This document shows, piece after piece, positions 1-11,600 of a DNA stretch of 64,000 nt (position 1 is its first letter; the number at the start of each line of letters is the position of its first letter). This stretch comes from Symbiodinium natans. Taxonomy: Eukaryota > Sar > Dinophyceae > Suessiales > Symbiodiniaceae. Both the position numbers and the translations under genes were made by a program. The notes under the pieces are model-generated. The model saw nothing but the letters and a program-made list of their open reading frames with translations, was not told the origin of the DNA and did not search any database. The stretch lies in the NCBI GenBank assembly GCA_905221605.1, contig CAJNDS010002684.1, positions 62,001 to 126,000 of the forward strand, written 5' to 3'.

Positions 1-1470
1 GCAAGTTTCGCCCGCGCTTCTGAAGACCGCGTCCAGTGCTCTCGGACCGCAGCAGCTAGTTCCGAGAACTGCTTAAACTGGCTCCGAGCCCAATCAGAGA
101 TGGGTTCAAACTGCAAGGCGTCTCGCAGGACGTCCTTTTCAAGTGGTAGAGCGAGCGACCAGCTCCGCTCTAGGTCCCTCGGGGTATACCCGTGGGGTCC
201 CGGAGTGTTATCAATGACGTACTCCGCCACCACGAGCCAATCCGACCAAGCTTCGGAAAGGGAGGCGCCGACTTGCCTGACGACCGCCCCCAGCACCTTT
301 TGAACTTCTTGGTGGACTCGCTCGTTTGCGCCCAACTCACAAGGCCTCAAGGGCGCGCTGAACCGCCACTCGGTCCCAAGCATAGCGCTGAGTTCTGCCA
401 TGAGCGCATTCTTGAACTCTGGCCCTCTATCCGACCTGATGAGGCTCGGGATCGTCCTGCTGCGAAGCACACAGCGCACGAACGCCCTCCTGACTTCAGC
501 ATGAGTCAGAGACCTCATCGGCTCGAGGAGGACAGCATGACTGAGGCAATCGAAGTACGTAAGCGAGTACCTATGCCCTTCCCTGTCCTCTCGGTTTGGA
601 CCTTCACAGTCCACGCTGACTTCCTGCCAGCATGTCTCGGCGCCACATTTGACCGCACGAGCCTCGACCTTCGTCGGTCGAGAGCGGCCCTTAATGCAAG
701 CGAGACATTTGGCGACCCAGGTCCGCACATCTTTCTCTAAGTCGGGCCACCAGACTGCCCTCTCTAGCAGCTTGATGGTAACCTCAGCGGACCTATGAGC
801 CCCAAGGACTCCGCAGTGGACTGAATTGTAGCAAGCGCGGCGCCAGGTCACTCCATTCGCGCCCGCAGCCCCGTTGGGGACTACTGGGACAACGACGGTT
901 TGACCCGTCCTGAGGGTCACCTCGCGCTCAAGCAACCCGTCTCCGGATATCACCATCGGCGGCTCTGGCTTGCGAATCGAGCCCGCCAATGAGGGATCGC
1001 GCCGCTGACCCTCGTACCACGCCGTACGAAGGGATCCCGTGACTCGGAACTCCGAAATGTTCGCCGCGTCCCTTGCCTCGACCGCAAGCCGCTCACGACG
1101 ATTTTCGTCCTCCTCCGCGATCAGGCTCAAAGACGGAACACCGCCCTTAAACTCGACCTTGACCTTGGTTGAGGAATGGTCCCAAATGCACAGGATGGGG
1201 CTATGGCTGACGAGCTCTAGAACCACTGCAGGGCCCTTGTGCTCCTCACCCAGAAACGCCAAAACTCTACCCTTCAGCTTGCACTCATTGGCATTCTTTC
1301 CGCGACTGATAGCGCCCGCGGTCCAATGCCCTTCTACGCCCTCGCTGGACGAAGAAAATTGAGCAAGGACCCTTGACGCCTGCCGGGTAGAACTGCGGGG
1401 ATCCGAAGCTTCTCCGGTTGCCCGCCAGCCAATGACCTGAGTAACCCTACCCACAAGGGCTATCAGCTTG
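1..1470 (-). pseudogene. Integrase region, copy A (partial)
   Basis: The minus strand matches the integrase of copy B (34746-36800), including the H-x6-H and C-x2-C zinc-binding pairs and the three acidic positions of the D,D-35-E core. It is separated from the upstream polyprotein by a 1-bp frameshift near 1475 and runs off the window start in the C-terminal region. Its place directly after RNase H confirms the order thumb-RNase H-integrase. The fingers/palm half of RT would lie beyond the window. Confidence 0.8.
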
Positions 1471-4400
1471 CTGAAGGAGGGGTCTAAGGCAACCTCTTTG
1501 CCCCTTAGACCTCCAGAGCACCTCACACTGCTCATTCACGACATGTCTGTGGCCGTGCCAGTTCACCACTGACGACCAATGCACGACGATGTCGCCCTGA
1601 ACCACATTCAAGGGCGAGCAGTTGTGCCCCGCCACCACAGCGCCATCTTCTCTAACCACCCATGTGGTCCAGTAAGGCTTCACATCGCCCCACTTGGAAA
1701 GATCCTTGTGCTGGGAGCCGAGGCTGAGCTTCATGGAATGGCTCTTCTTCCATATCTTCCCACTCAGCATGCCATATGCCGTGGGAACTGGAGCATCTTT
1801 GGGCGTAGTCCTGAACCCTACCGCCCATTGCTGGATGGTTGAGGACCTAACCCTAACTAAACCTCCTGTCCTATCCAAAGTTGCAAGGACGGAGTTGACC
1901 TCTAGGCCCACCTCATGGGCCTCAAGGTCGCCCTCAAGCGGAGGTTCGGGCTCCTCCCGCTCGGCTATCTCCACCGAGGTGTCGACTGCCTCTTTCTCGA
2001 TGCAGGCGGGGCAGCGAGAAAACAGGTAGGTCCGCTTGCCGCAGATGCATAGACCCTCATGGTCCCAGAGGGGTCGTGACGGTTCGTCCAGCATCCCTCT
2101 AATGCTGGCATCATCGATGGAACGAACCGCGTCCAACCTCAAGGACCGCAGGACTTCCGCCCCCAATGCCTGCTTCCCTACGATCCCAAAACCTCGCAGG
2201 GGAGGCTCCGGAAAATCCTTCTTGAGTTCCGGACAAGCCTCGGCCACTTCCAAGTGGCCCTGCTGCGTGCGCCATAGGCGTGGCCGCACCGCCCAGATAG
2301 CCTTGATGCCTGCCCAAGCCTCTCCTACAGCCCTAGCTTCCTTGCGCAGCAGGTTCCTTGCTTGGAGCGTGAGCTCAACAACCAAAGGCCACCTAAGGAC
2401 GGCTGTGACAAGCCCGCCTTGCCCTAGTCCTACGAGGAATTGCGGACGAAACCCCGAAGCTTCCCTAAGAACCTTGGCACACGAAGTAAGCAAGTCGACC
2501 CTGATCCGCTTGATCTTCTTGGTCCCTGCGAGCCTGCCGGCCCCGCAATCAAAATGCGAGGCAAGCCCGTCGGTATCCTCAAACGGACCCCAACAACCCC
2601 TGACCGCCACAGAAACTCCAGGGAGGCTCGCTTGAAAAACGCGCCTGATCTCAGTCAGCTCTGCGTCCTGCTCTTTCCAACGCGCGTAGTCAAAGACAAC
2701 CATGACGCGCACCGGAAGAGCTGCGACGACGCACATCGGCACAGCCGCGGCCTGGACACGGCCCGCAGGCTCTGGGACGGCGTCGTTGCCGACCGCCCAG
2801 GGCACGGGTCCGTCACCCTCAGTACCCTCTCCGAGGTACTGGTCCAGGTCGAAACCTCGGAGTTGGCCCGAAAGGCCCTCGAGATCTTTCGTCCTCGCCG
2901 CAAGGAGCGCATCCCGATCCTTGGGATTGCGGCTAAAACTGTCACCCAGCGTCGCTGAGCGACCGCTAAGGCTCCTTATTTCGGACCCATCCATAAGGAT
3001 TTCCGCAACCCACCGGACGAGTTTCGGATCCATTCCGATGTCCGACGTTTGCGCTCGGGTAAGGTTGGCATGATCTGTCCAACACAGAGTCCGAATAGAG
3101 CCAAACATGCGGCGTGTCGCCCGCTTTACCTCGAGCTGGGCAAACGCCTCCTGTATCAAGGGCGGCCAGTTCTGCTGCGCGGGGGTCAAGCTCTTCGAGT
3201 GCGTCATAAGCACTTTGAGCTGGCTCAAGTCACGCGTCATCTGCACGACGCTGCCCCCAACCGCGATGCCCGACGCATCCGCGATCTGCTCAAGGGGACA
3301 CGACCCATCCGCAGCAGAGGCCTCATCGAAGGTAGCCAAATTGATGCGGTTTTGCATCATGCGCTTGATCGCTTTAAAGGCTTTGCAACCCTCGGTGGCG
3401 GCTGAGCCCAGCCCGCCTTCAGGAAAGACGGCGCCTGGCTTCTGCCACTGCCCTAAAATCTTGGCTGCGTGCCCATACTCAACAGGCAGGTAGCCGCGCA
3501 ACCAATTTGCGCAACCCAAAAATTGCTGAATGTGAAGCTTCTCCCAGAGCGGGGGAAAGTCAATCACCGCCTGACAACGCTCTTCGTCAGGCGAACTCCC
3601 GTCCCGCCCAATGTTGTGTCCTAGGAGCTTACCTTTGGAGACACAAACTTCGGCCTTGCTGATTCCAAAGGAGAACCCAAACAAGATTGACTTGTCTAGG
3701 AAACCCTCTAAGGAAACGAGGTGGTCGAGGAGGTGCGGGCACGCCTTAGGGTGCCGGGCGCGCATATCTGCCGCGAGCTGCTCATAATAATAGTCCGTTG
3801 GAGGCTCTTCGATCATCTTGTCGATATCCCAGCTCTCCACGATATGATAGCTCGGGCAGCGCGCCGTGTCGACCGCGTCTGCTGGGCGCACAGCGTCACT
3901 TGCGCCTCTTCCAGCCGTGGCCGATCCCTCACGCCAGCCAGCCCAGCGTGGCCCCTTGCGCGTCCTAAAGACCGCGAGGCGTTCGGTGACTGGAACCTCA
4001 TCGCTGCACGCAACGCTTCCCGCCACACGCAAATCCCTCGTGTCCCAAAGACGCCACGCCTCACCTGCGCGCTGAAGCAAGCACGTTTCGTAAGGCGCCT
4101 TCTCGACCGCCAGGGTCCCAAGGTCCTTCTGCGCAGGGCGCCTACCCCACACAGACGCGTAACCACCTGGCGCCTCCCACCAGCTGTCGACGCTTGGAAG
4201 GTGGTCCAAGCAAGTAAGCACTCCAGGCTCCTCAACAGGGCGCCCAACCGGGCCGCTCCCGCCCCACACCGAAGCGAGAACAGTCACCGCAGCAAGGACC
4301 GATAGCACACCGATCCTGGCGCCGGTACGCAGCCGCCCAAAGGACCGCGCACACGAGGAACAACCTTGGAAGCTTCTTGCCGCGGCCCTGGACGCGGACC

Positions 4401-7242
4401 CGCAAGCAAAGCACGGGTCATGGTCAACCGAAGCAACGGCGACCCCACAATCCGCACATGCCTGCGGAGACGGCTCTGACTCGAACACCGTCTCAATCGC
4501 GCCACAACCACAGGCCGCAGTGCTGACGAGGCCGGAACGCACTTCCGCAACAACCTCGCCCGGCTGGAGAGAGTGATCACACTCTTGGGCTGCTAGCAAA
4601 ACAAACCCTTTACCCTCTCCTGTGGGCCAGAGACCTGGCACAGCCTCAACCCCACACTCAACCGGAAGCACAACCTCGGACAGGGATCCCTCTGCGGAGA
4701 CTCCTGCCTCCCGCACGACTGGCACCAGCACCCCATCACCTGGCGAGAGCTCGAGCGGCTCTTCCCCGTCATAGCGGAGAAGCTCACGACTTCCGCCCCC
4801 AGGCTCGGTGCATGACGCGTCGTCCAGGCTTGACAACCGCGCTTCAAAGGCATAGGCCCTGTCCTTCCGGGTCTTGCTGTGATCCTCACATCTGGGCATC
4901 CTGATTCCCAGCGTGTCGAGGACGTGAAAGTCGGGACCCGGCCTGAAACGCAGGCCCATCCTTCCGGCGCAGTCCAACGCTCTGCCGCCGAGGATCAGTC
5001 CGTGCCAATCGGACGTCCCCCTGGCTGCGATTTTGCATCGCACGAAAATTTCAGTGTTGGGGCGACAGTCGTCCGCCGTCCTGCCTTCCAGCAGCGTGAC
5101 GCGCAAGACTGCTGCCCCCTTCAGAGGAACGGGGGCTCCCGAAGCAATGCCATGCACGTATTCGGGGTGGACCCACTTTTCGAGTCTCACGACCGGGAAG
5201 CCGGGATCTTCGGTGCCGATCCCCAGCTCTGCAGCCCGGTTCATCATGCCCACCACGAGTTCCTCTGTCACGTGGTTTGCGCCGGCGCATCCGTCGAGCA
5301 TGCACTCGACCTTACGGTCGAGCACCTGGACTACCGTCCTGTACTGGTAGCCTCCTGGCTCGTTGTCCGCCAGGTTCCACCAGTCCTTCGGCAGATCGTC
5401 CAGGGTGGCGAACTTGTCCCGCCCGCCCTTGCTCAACGGAAGCGCGTGCTGCTGCACCGCGGCGCGTCCTGCGGCTCCTGAGACGCCTGCCTGGACGCCT
5501 GAGCTGCCTATCTGGACACTGAACGCGGCGAAGGGGTTAGACATGGAAGCACCGGAGGGCGGGGCCCAGTTGGCAGGCAAGGCCGGCGTCCCTCCTGAGG
5601 TCGTCAGGTTGTGGACCATGTCGCAGCTGGCTCCTTTCTTGCACGACCCATTCTTGGAGAAAAAGGGGCAAACAGTGCCTGGTGGCTTTGCCGCGCCTTT
5701 GGCCGCAGCCTTAGGCTTTGCGTTGGCCTTTGCCTTGCCACCTCCCTTCCCCTTGCCCTTGCCTTTCGCAGTGGCAAAGGTTTGGTCACCCTTCTTGGCC
5801 GCGAGAGCTTTTCTGCGAAGCTCCTTGTCGTGGCTGTACGGGCAGGCATCCCCTTTCGGGCAATTCCCGTGGTCGCGAAAGTGGAAGCAGATCTTCTTGT
5901 CCGCTCCTTTGCCAGCTCCCTTCGACGCAGCGGCAAACGTCTGATCCGCGCCAGCTTTGGCCGCGGCAGCTGCTCCTTTCGCAGCAGCCTTCGCAGCGGC
6001 CTTGAGGCTCTTAATCTCCTTCTGAGCCTCGGCTAGCGCGACCGACGGGTCCGCGCTCTGAGAGCCGGTCGCTGAGTACACAGAGTGGGAAACAGCCCGG
6101 TGAGCTGCTTCCCTCTGTTCGTACTCCAGGACGACCTTGTGGCTCTCCTCCCAAGTCTGCGGCCCTCGCAGCCCGCCATCCTTGGGATCGCCGGGCCACA
6201 ACCGCTTGTCGCTCCGTATCTCCTTTTGGAGATACGGGGGCATCTTGCGGAGGTACGAGAGATACAACTCTCGTGGGGTCTTCCCAAGACCCACCGCCTC
6301 AAGGTCCGCGATCGATGCCTCAAACAAAGGCTCGAATTGGTGGCCTGTGAGCTTACCCTTAGCGAGGGAGGCATGCTCACCATCCACGCGGACTTCTCTT
6401 TCCTCCCGCGATTCCCCGAACATCAAGTGCTTGTTCTTGATGCGGTCGTACACCGCCTGTGGATCGGAGAGAACCTCTCCCGACTTCCACGCTGCGCGGT
6501 ACGCGTTCGTGTACGTCTTCATGCGCGAGCCGCGGCAGCGCCCGCGTAGCGCTAGCAGCTTTTCGCGCGCACTCATACCGCGGCAGTTGTTGGCCAGCGC
6601 GCAGACGTCCTCGAACTCCTCGTAGAACAGGACAACGTCTCGCGCGTCCGACTTGTCGTCGGTCAGCGTCGGCCACGTGAGGTCAGTTTTGACCGTCGTT
6701 ATGGAGCTTTGCCCGCCCCTCTGCGCTAACGCTTCTTTCAGCGCTTCAGTTTGGGCGGCGAGTGCGGCGGCAAAATCGCCCGCCGGGTTTTGGGACCCGG
6801 TCTGCGAACCTCCGCCGTCTGAACCTCGCTTCAGGGCTTCTATCTCCATCTCCAGCGCCGCAAGCTTCGCGCGCAAAGGGGAATCGCCGTCCGTCGCGCC
6901 CAGGTCACGGGCCGCGGAAGGACCACCTGCAACCTCGGCAGTGTGCAAACCTCCACGGTCCAAACCTACCCCCAACCCACTTGCAGTCGCAGGCTGCGGG
7001 AGCCCTGGGGAACGCGGCCCCACGGCTTCAACTGGCACATCGGACGGGGAGCTCCAAACCTTCTCTTGGCTCGAGCTTTCTTTTCCCCCTAGCGCGAGGA
7101 TAAGCTCCCCGATGCATTGGATTTCACGCTGAATCTCCTCTGCGTCTTCGGGGTCCTCGCCACCGCGCAAAGCCGCGACCGAGAATCTGGTCCGCAGCCG
7201 ACGGACATCGACGGACCATCTTTGTCGGATGCCAGTCCCCAC
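1447..7242 (-). CDS. Gag-protease-RT thumb-RNase H polyprotein, copy A
   Basis: The open frame of 1931 codons continues Gag. Domains in order: Gag core from about residue 185; two CCCH zinc fingers (about 450-475 and 526-548, both C-x8-C-x5-C-x3-H); a retropepsin-like protease with a DGCAGA active-site stretch near 648; a Cys-rich zinc ribbon near 930-950 followed by a hydrophobic segment near 973-994; the RT thumb/connection (about 1163-1260, with LLGHNIGRDG and FLGCANWLRGYLP); RNase H (about 1320-1460, with ADAS, QEAFAQLE and TDH); a region of unknown function; and a second zinc ribbon near 1725-1747. No RT palm and no YVDD box lies before the thumb. The first few residues come from the frameshift and are not a real start. 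One extra base near 1475 ends the frame; integrase follows in another frame. Copy B needs four frames for the same protein, so this copy best shows the original continuity. Confidence 0.88.
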   Translation of the reverse strand: MGTGIRQRWSVDVRRLRTRFSVAALRGGEDPEDAEEIQREIQCIGELILALGGKESSSQEKVWSSPSDVPVEAVGPRSPGLPQPATASGLGVGLDRGGLHTAEVAGGPSAARDLGATDGDSPLRAKLAALEMEIEALKRGSDGGGSQTGSQNPAGDFAAALAAQTEALKEALAQRGGQSSITTVKTDLTWPTLTDDKSDARDVVLFYEEFEDVCALANNCRGMSAREKLLALRGRCRGSRMKTYTNAYRAAWKSGEVLSDPQAVYDRIKNKHLMFGESREEREVRVDGEHASLAKGKLTGHQFEPLFEASIADLEAVGLGKTPRELYLSYLRKMPPYLQKEIRSDKRLWPGDPKDGGLRGPQTWEESHKVVLEYEQREAAHRAVSHSVYSATGSQSADPSVALAEAQKEIKSLKAAAKAAAKGAAAAAKAGADQTFAAASKGAGKGADKKICFHFRDHGNCPKGDACPYSHDKELRRKALAAKKGDQTFATAKGKGKGKGGGKAKANAKPKAAAKGAAKPPGTVCPFFSKNGSCKKGASCDMVHNLTTSGGTPALPANWAPPSGASMSNPFAAFSVQIGSSGVQAGVSGAAGRAAVQQHALPLSKGGRDKFATLDDLPKDWWNLADNEPGGYQYRTVVQVLDRKVECMLDGCAGANHVTEELVVGMMNRAAELGIGTEDPGFPVVRLEKWVHPEYVHGIASGAPVPLKGAAVLRVTLLEGRTADDCRPNTEIFVRCKIAARGTSDWHGLILGGRALDCAGRMGLRFRPGPDFHVLDTLGIRMPRCEDHSKTRKDRAYAFEARLSSLDDASCTEPGGGSRELLRYDGEEPLELSPGDGVLVPVVREAGVSAEGSLSEVVLPVECGVEAVPGLWPTGEGKGFVLLAAQECDHSLQPGEVVAEVRSGLVSTAACGCGAIETVFESEPSPQACADCGVAVASVDHDPCFACGSASRAAARSFQGCSSCARSFGRLRTGARIGVLSVLAAVTVLASVWGGSGPVGRPVEEPGVLTCLDHLPSVDSWWEAPGGYASVWGRRPAQKDLGTLAVEKAPYETCLLQRAGEAWRLWDTRDLRVAGSVACSDEVPVTERLAVFRTRKGPRWAGWREGSATAGRGASDAVRPADAVDTARCPSYHIVESWDIDKMIEEPPTDYYYEQLAADMRARHPKACPHLLDHLVSLEGFLDKSILFGFSFGISKAEVCVSKGKLLGHNIGRDGSSPDEERCQAVIDFPPLWEKLHIQQFLGCANWLRGYLPVEYGHAAKILGQWQKPGAVFPEGGLGSAATEGCKAFKAIKRMMQNRINLATFDEASAADGSCPLEQIADASGIAVGGSVVQMTRDLSQLKVLMTHSKSLTPAQQNWPPLIQEAFAQLEVKRATRRMFGSIRTLCWTDHANLTRAQTSDIGMDPKLVRWVAEILMDGSEIRSLSGRSATLGDSFSRNPKDRDALLAARTKDLEGLSGQLRGFDLDQYLGEGTEGDGPVPWAVGNDAVPEPAGRVQAAAVPMCVVAALPVRVMVVFDYARWKEQDAELTEIRRVFQASLPGVSVAVRGCWGPFEDTDGLASHFDCGAGRLAGTKKIKRIRVDLLTSCAKVLREASGFRPQFLVGLGQGGLVTAVLRWPLVVELTLQARNLLRKEARAVGEAWAGIKAIWAVRPRLWRTQQGHLEVAEACPELKKDFPEPPLRGFGIVGKQALGAEVLRSLRLDAVRSIDDASIRGMLDEPSRPLWDHEGLCICGKRTYLFSRCPACIEKEAVDTSVEIAEREEPEPPLEGDLEAHEVGLEVNSVLATLDRTGGLVRVRSSTIQQWAVGFRTTPKDAPVPTAYGMLSGKIWKKSHSMKLSLGSQHKDLSKWGDVKPYWTTWVVREDGAVVAGHNCSPLNVVQGDIVVHWSSVVNWHGHRHVVNEQCEVLWRSKGQRGCLRPLLQQADSPCG

Positions 7243-7873
7243 CTATCTTGGAGAACTCATCCGCAAGGAGGGTGGCTTTGGTGCTTAAGGCGTCAAGGTC
7301 ACGGGAGCTCACCGTGACTCCATGCGCTTTCAGCGCGAGGACAATCCGCGAAACGCGCGTCAAGTAGTCCGCGACCGGTTCTTGGTCTGGACGGAAAATC
7401 GCGCGCAGCTCCGCCTGCAAGCCCTCTGCGGTGCCTGGCACCGAACCTGCTGTCGACGGCGGACCGGACGGTCCCGCCGGGCGGGACCCCGGTGCCGTAG
7501 CAGGGGCATAGGCAGCACCGGTAGGGACCATGGCCAGCTCCCTAGCCGCGGCGCTGACGTCCACCCGCGGCGGACTGTCGCCTCCAGCGCCCGAGGCCTC
7601 AGGGACTAGCTCGGAGTCCTCTTCTTCTTCCTCCTCATCCTCGTCCTCGTCTTCGGCGTCATGGAGGAACTTCATGACTTTCCGCCAGAGAGCCGCCTCT
7701 TGCTCTGGCGTAGTACTGATCCCATCCCGCTTGGACAACGGACGGCTGCCAGTCTCCCTACGCCACTTAAGCCAAGCGACGTAGCTCATCCGCTCGGGAT
7801 AGGGAACGTCTCCACCCTCGATAGCTTCGAGGAGGGTGACGCCCTCGGCCTGACCTGCTACCTCTGCGGACAT
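7204..7873 (-). pseudogene. Gag N-terminal segment, copy A
   Basis: The frame encodes the N-terminal part of Gag, beginning MSAEVAGQAEGVTLLEAIEG. The methionine at 7873 is chosen because it is the first one shared in frame by both copies; an upstream methionine at 7960 is open here, but the same stretch is shifted out of frame in copy B. The segment contains an acidic run of Glu/Asp about 70-85 residues in, followed by a Pro/Gly/Ala-rich linker. Near 7210 a 10-bp duplication, absent from copy B, shifts the frame, and Gag then continues in the frame of the next feature. No enzymatic motif is present; this is the disordered head of a structural polyprotein. Confidence 0.8.
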
Positions 7874-8057
7874 TGCCGCGCCTTGGTAAACAGGCCGCAG
7901 GCGTGGCACGCGAAGCGCCGCGCCTTGGTTAACAGGCCGCAAGCGTGGCACACAGTCCACGCGTCCAGGTCACGGACCGCGACAGACAAGCAAAGCAATG
8001 CTTGCCCACTCGGGCCGTAGGCACAAGAGCTGTACGTTTCCCAGAACAGCCCCCAAT

Positions 8058-8351
8058 TGTGAAGTCGACCAGCACTGGACTTGCACTAAGCCAATGCAAT
8101 CACAGCCCGGTCACGCTGTTTTACGACTTCGCGAGTTCAAGCACTTGTGCAGCTACGCCTGAGTGCGTCCGGTCGGACCGCACAGCAACCTAGGAGCTAC
8201 TGTACGACGCTACCGTGCTCAAAGGCACAAGCTCGGTACTTGAGCCAAAATTGGCATTGAAACGAATTGCAAACCTACACATGCAAAGAAGACTACAGTA
8301 CTGGTCCTGGCAGCTCTGCACATGCAACGTGCGTGCTTAGACCTGCTCACA
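8058..8351 (-). repeat. 5' LTR of copy A (294 bp)
   Basis: In element orientation it begins TGTGAGCAGG and ends CTTCACA, a TGTGA/TCACA terminal inverted repeat, and it matches the 297-bp LTRs of copy B. It contains a relic spliced-leader sequence at 8239-8255. Its outer end abuts a (TA)n microsatellite at 8352. Confidence 0.92.
8239..8255 (-). other. Relic dinoflagellate spliced leader inside LTR (copy A)
   Basis: The minus strand reads GCCAATTTTGGCTCAAG. The 3' part of the dinoflagellate spliced leader is GCCATTTTGGCTCAAG, so the match is complete apart from one inserted A. The spliced-leader sequence is from established knowledge; that this is a captured leader is inference. Confidence 0.65.
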
Positions 8352-8445
8352 ATATATATATATATATATATAGACATATACATTTATACTGATGGTCATA
8401 TAACATATACATATCATATGTACATACATGTATACATGTTATACG
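8352..8445. repeat. TA / ATATAC microsatellite
   Basis: A (TA)n run begins at the base after the copy A LTR and grades into ATATAC-type repeats. The same kind of DNA abuts the 5' LTR of copy B. Confidence 0.85.
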
Positions 8446-8520
8446 CGGCCTTGTCTTCGAGTGTCCAGAGCGAGTGGCTGTGACGCAGTGTTGTCTTCGA
8501 CTTTCGGCCCGCAGCCAACT

Positions 8521-8635
8521 GCAGGGCTGTGACGGGGAGTTCGGGTTTGTTAGGCTTTCGTCAGGGCTTCGTTAGGGTGTAGTTCGGGTTTTGTTAGGGT
8601 TGGGGTCTCAAGGTTTGGGTTTGATAAGCTTAAGT
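8521..8635. repeat. Degenerate TTAGGG-like block
   Basis: GT-rich sequence with repeated GTTAGGG, GGGTTTG and TTAGGGTT words, resembling decayed telomere-type repeats. The period is irregular. Confidence 0.4.
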
Positions 8636-11600
8636 GTTGGCTGGCTGAGACATCTGTCAACGTTGGAATGCACAGGATGCAGCTTCACATTCTTGAGAGA
8701 AGAAGGGGACACCCGGAGTTCCACAGACTTCTTTAGCTGCTCTTGCGTCCCACATGCGCCTCGTCCCCAAAGACATCGAACCAAGCCCAAAATCCTGACA
8801 GGAGATCAAAGAAGTGCCCAAAACGTGAGTTTGGGCTCTACGAATGCAACCCTTCCGCCCCTAAGAAAGAATGTCAGGCTGGCCCCTAACTTTAGAGGGA
8901 CGGGTCTTTCACACAATTCCGATGCAGTCGAACCACAAAAGACCACAAATGCCCACAGCAAGCCTCGATACCTTGGTCACAGAGTCCTGACCCTTGCCAA
9001 GGCCACCTATTGCCACTCTGCACTCGCCAACTGCTGCCATGGTTTCTCAGGGCTCGGTCCACGGGATCTGGCTCGGATTCTGCGACAGATTCCAGCCTTG
9101 CGAATAGATGTATGGCGCTGGGCCAACAAAACCCTTGGTTGCGTCCCGCTCCCCGTGTCCCCCGGTTGCAGAGCCTTCGATTCAAAGCTTTGTCACGGCA
9201 GCGGAAATCTTCAACTCTTACATACTTGTGACAGCCTTGTCGCGTTGAAAAGGGGGGGGATCACGAATCCTCCCAGCCTCGGGCGAACTTTGGTCGCATT
9301 GGCCACGTTGTTGCGCAGTTCCGTGGCATTCGGAGGATCTTCCCGGACCTGCCGCGACGCGGTGACATGTGCTGACTAAACACTCGCTTCGAGATTGTTG
9401 ACTTGCTTTTACTGGGCCTTCTTGATGTCAACAATAGAACCTTGTAGAAGGTGGCATGCTGTGGTTTTGTCTGCCCCCTGTCTTGGAGGGACATGGATCT
9501 ACTCATGGCCGCAGCCCGGGCGCTTGCGGATCGCTAGTCCAAAGAATGGGGTTTTTTCATGTTCTATTGGTGAAGAGAGCCAAGATCTTGCCACAGCACC
9601 AGCGGAATCATTCGCGCCGTGCTCACGAAGTCGCGGCCCCAGTGTACCCGCACTCCGCTTCAGGCGACGACCAGGCATATCGACTTGTGGAAGTCCCTCT
9701 GCAGGTCCTCAACCAGTTGCTGCAAAAGGAGATATCCAGAGAGGGATCATCGTCATCTCCCAAACGTCTGCAACATTTTCCTCACCTCGTTCCACCTGAC
9801 GGTATCGTCAGCTGCTGCGCCTCACTCGACAGGCAATGTCTGGCCTTCGCCCAATAGGGCGATCTCCCGGCACGATACGATAACCCAGAGCACAGCACGG
9901 TATCTCATCTTTCTCAGGCAACTGCCTGCGAAAATAGACTCGAAATCACTCGCGGAGGCTCTTCTTTCAGACGCCTGGGCTATAGCTGCGCACCTGGTTG
10001 TTCTATCTCGCGCTTTCGAAATAGTCCAGCTCAGGAAACGACACTTCTACGAATCCACGGCCGCGCCGGGGGTGAGGCTAGATGCAGGAACTTGCCCAGC
10101 CGCCCAGGAACTTGGAGTCGAGCCAATGCATCATTCAAGAAGCTAATCTAATGAAGATGCGTATGCAATGTGACAACCTGCAACACCTTACCAGGCCGTC
10201 ACGCAGAAAAGGAAACATTGATCAAAGGGCGCAGGCTGTACAAACCCAACAGCGTTCTGAACCCGTAAAGCCCAAATCAAACCCAACAGTACAACAGTAC
10301 CTGTACCTTGGGAAGTGAACCCTGAAGGCCCCAAAAAGGCTCGTGGTTTTAAACGCTTTACTAGGGATTCGAGCAGTGGTACGTGAAACTACATGAATCA
10401 TTCATCCCACAAGCTCAGGGTTCAGTTTAGGCGAATTCCTTCTGCAGAACCTCCCAGGTCCCAATCACTCGTAAAGGCGACAAGGGCTTGGGCAGGCAAT
10501 CCTGTCCCGCTATGTCCCGCTTGCTCAGCTGGCTTAATATGCCGCCTTCAGCGTGGTTGCACGCTGGAGCAGCACGTCACCTTGGACGCGCACCTGGCGG
10601 TGCAGGGATTCTAGAGACTTCCTTGAAGGAGTAAAAAGCAAGGGGTGGCTTCCTCGAGCAAGTGTCACAGAAGATTACGATTACAGTGCCAAAGGTCCAA
10701 CATTATAACATTCTTTGCCACACCGCTCACAAACTCACTCACTCGTTCACTCACTCTCTCACTCTCTCACTCACGCCCGAGCGCACTCTCAAAAGACGGT
10801 CTGTAACGAAAGGTGACAGGAGATGGGAGAATGGGCTTCTTTGAAACAGATGCAGAAGGAGCGCAAACACTGTGCAACGCCCTCCCAGAGGCACCTTGCA
10901 CATCAATGAGGTTTCCTGCCAAGTGACACACTCCGAAACACAAGGCTTCCTCAGCCCTCCCTCGCGGGCCACGGCTGCCATCTGAAAAGTCTGAAACTCT
11001 ATAAGTCTATAAGTCCGGATTCCAGCACAGCACGAGTGCACTCGACAGCAAGCCAAGCAATCTCGGCCTTGGTGCAGAAGGAGTCGGTTTCACCTTGCAC
11101 AGCTCACGCAGCTCGAAAAGCAATACTCAGCGTTCAAGGAAAGGAGGCCAACCTGGAAACATTGGAAAAGGCGGCGAGAACGTCGCAATGCAGCTAGAGA
11201 ACAAAGTGCATCAGGGCCGAGATAAGGAACAAACTTATAAACCCTGAGCTCTGACCCACAAGCCGCGGGCGCTTTGCAGCCTCTGCGCAAGCTGGAAGCT
11301 GCCAGAAGCTGCCAGAAGCTGCTAGAAGCTGCTAGAGCTACGTAGAACTACGTCGCATCACGTCGAATTACGTCGAATTACGTAGGATTACTCTTTGGAA
11401 CTCTGCTGAACAAGTGGCCATAGGCAGCGGAGGCCTCGGATGCACTTGCGATACTTGCAGGACCACTGTAGGACCATTGTAGGACCATTGTAGGATTTGT
11501 CAGATTCTTAGGGGTTGGTTTGGAAAGCGAGCGCGGAAAGCAAACGCAAACAGGAGATTCGCGCATGCGATGGTCGGGGGGGCCAGGTTCCTTGGTCTTT

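Larger units (their letters stand above)
1..8351 (-). mobile_element. Ty3-like LTR retrotransposon, copy A (3' part beyond window)
   Basis: This is a minus-strand copy of the element that is complete at 27924-45167. Reading from 8351 downwards it shows the 5' LTR (8351-8058), a leader, Gag, protease, the RT thumb half, RNase H and integrase, and runs off the window inside the integrase C-terminal region. Nucleotide and protein identity to copy B is very high along the whole shared length. The order (RT thumb and RNase H directly after protease, no YVDD palm before them) is the same as in copy B, so the unusual domain order is a property of the family and not of one copy. Frames are broken near 7210 (a 10-bp duplication) and near 1475 (one extra base). 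Confidence 0.93.

Noticed and set aside
8591-9379. Plus-strand open frame of 262 codons
   Set aside because: Composition is like that of neighbouring chance frames, and no domain or conserved motif is visible.
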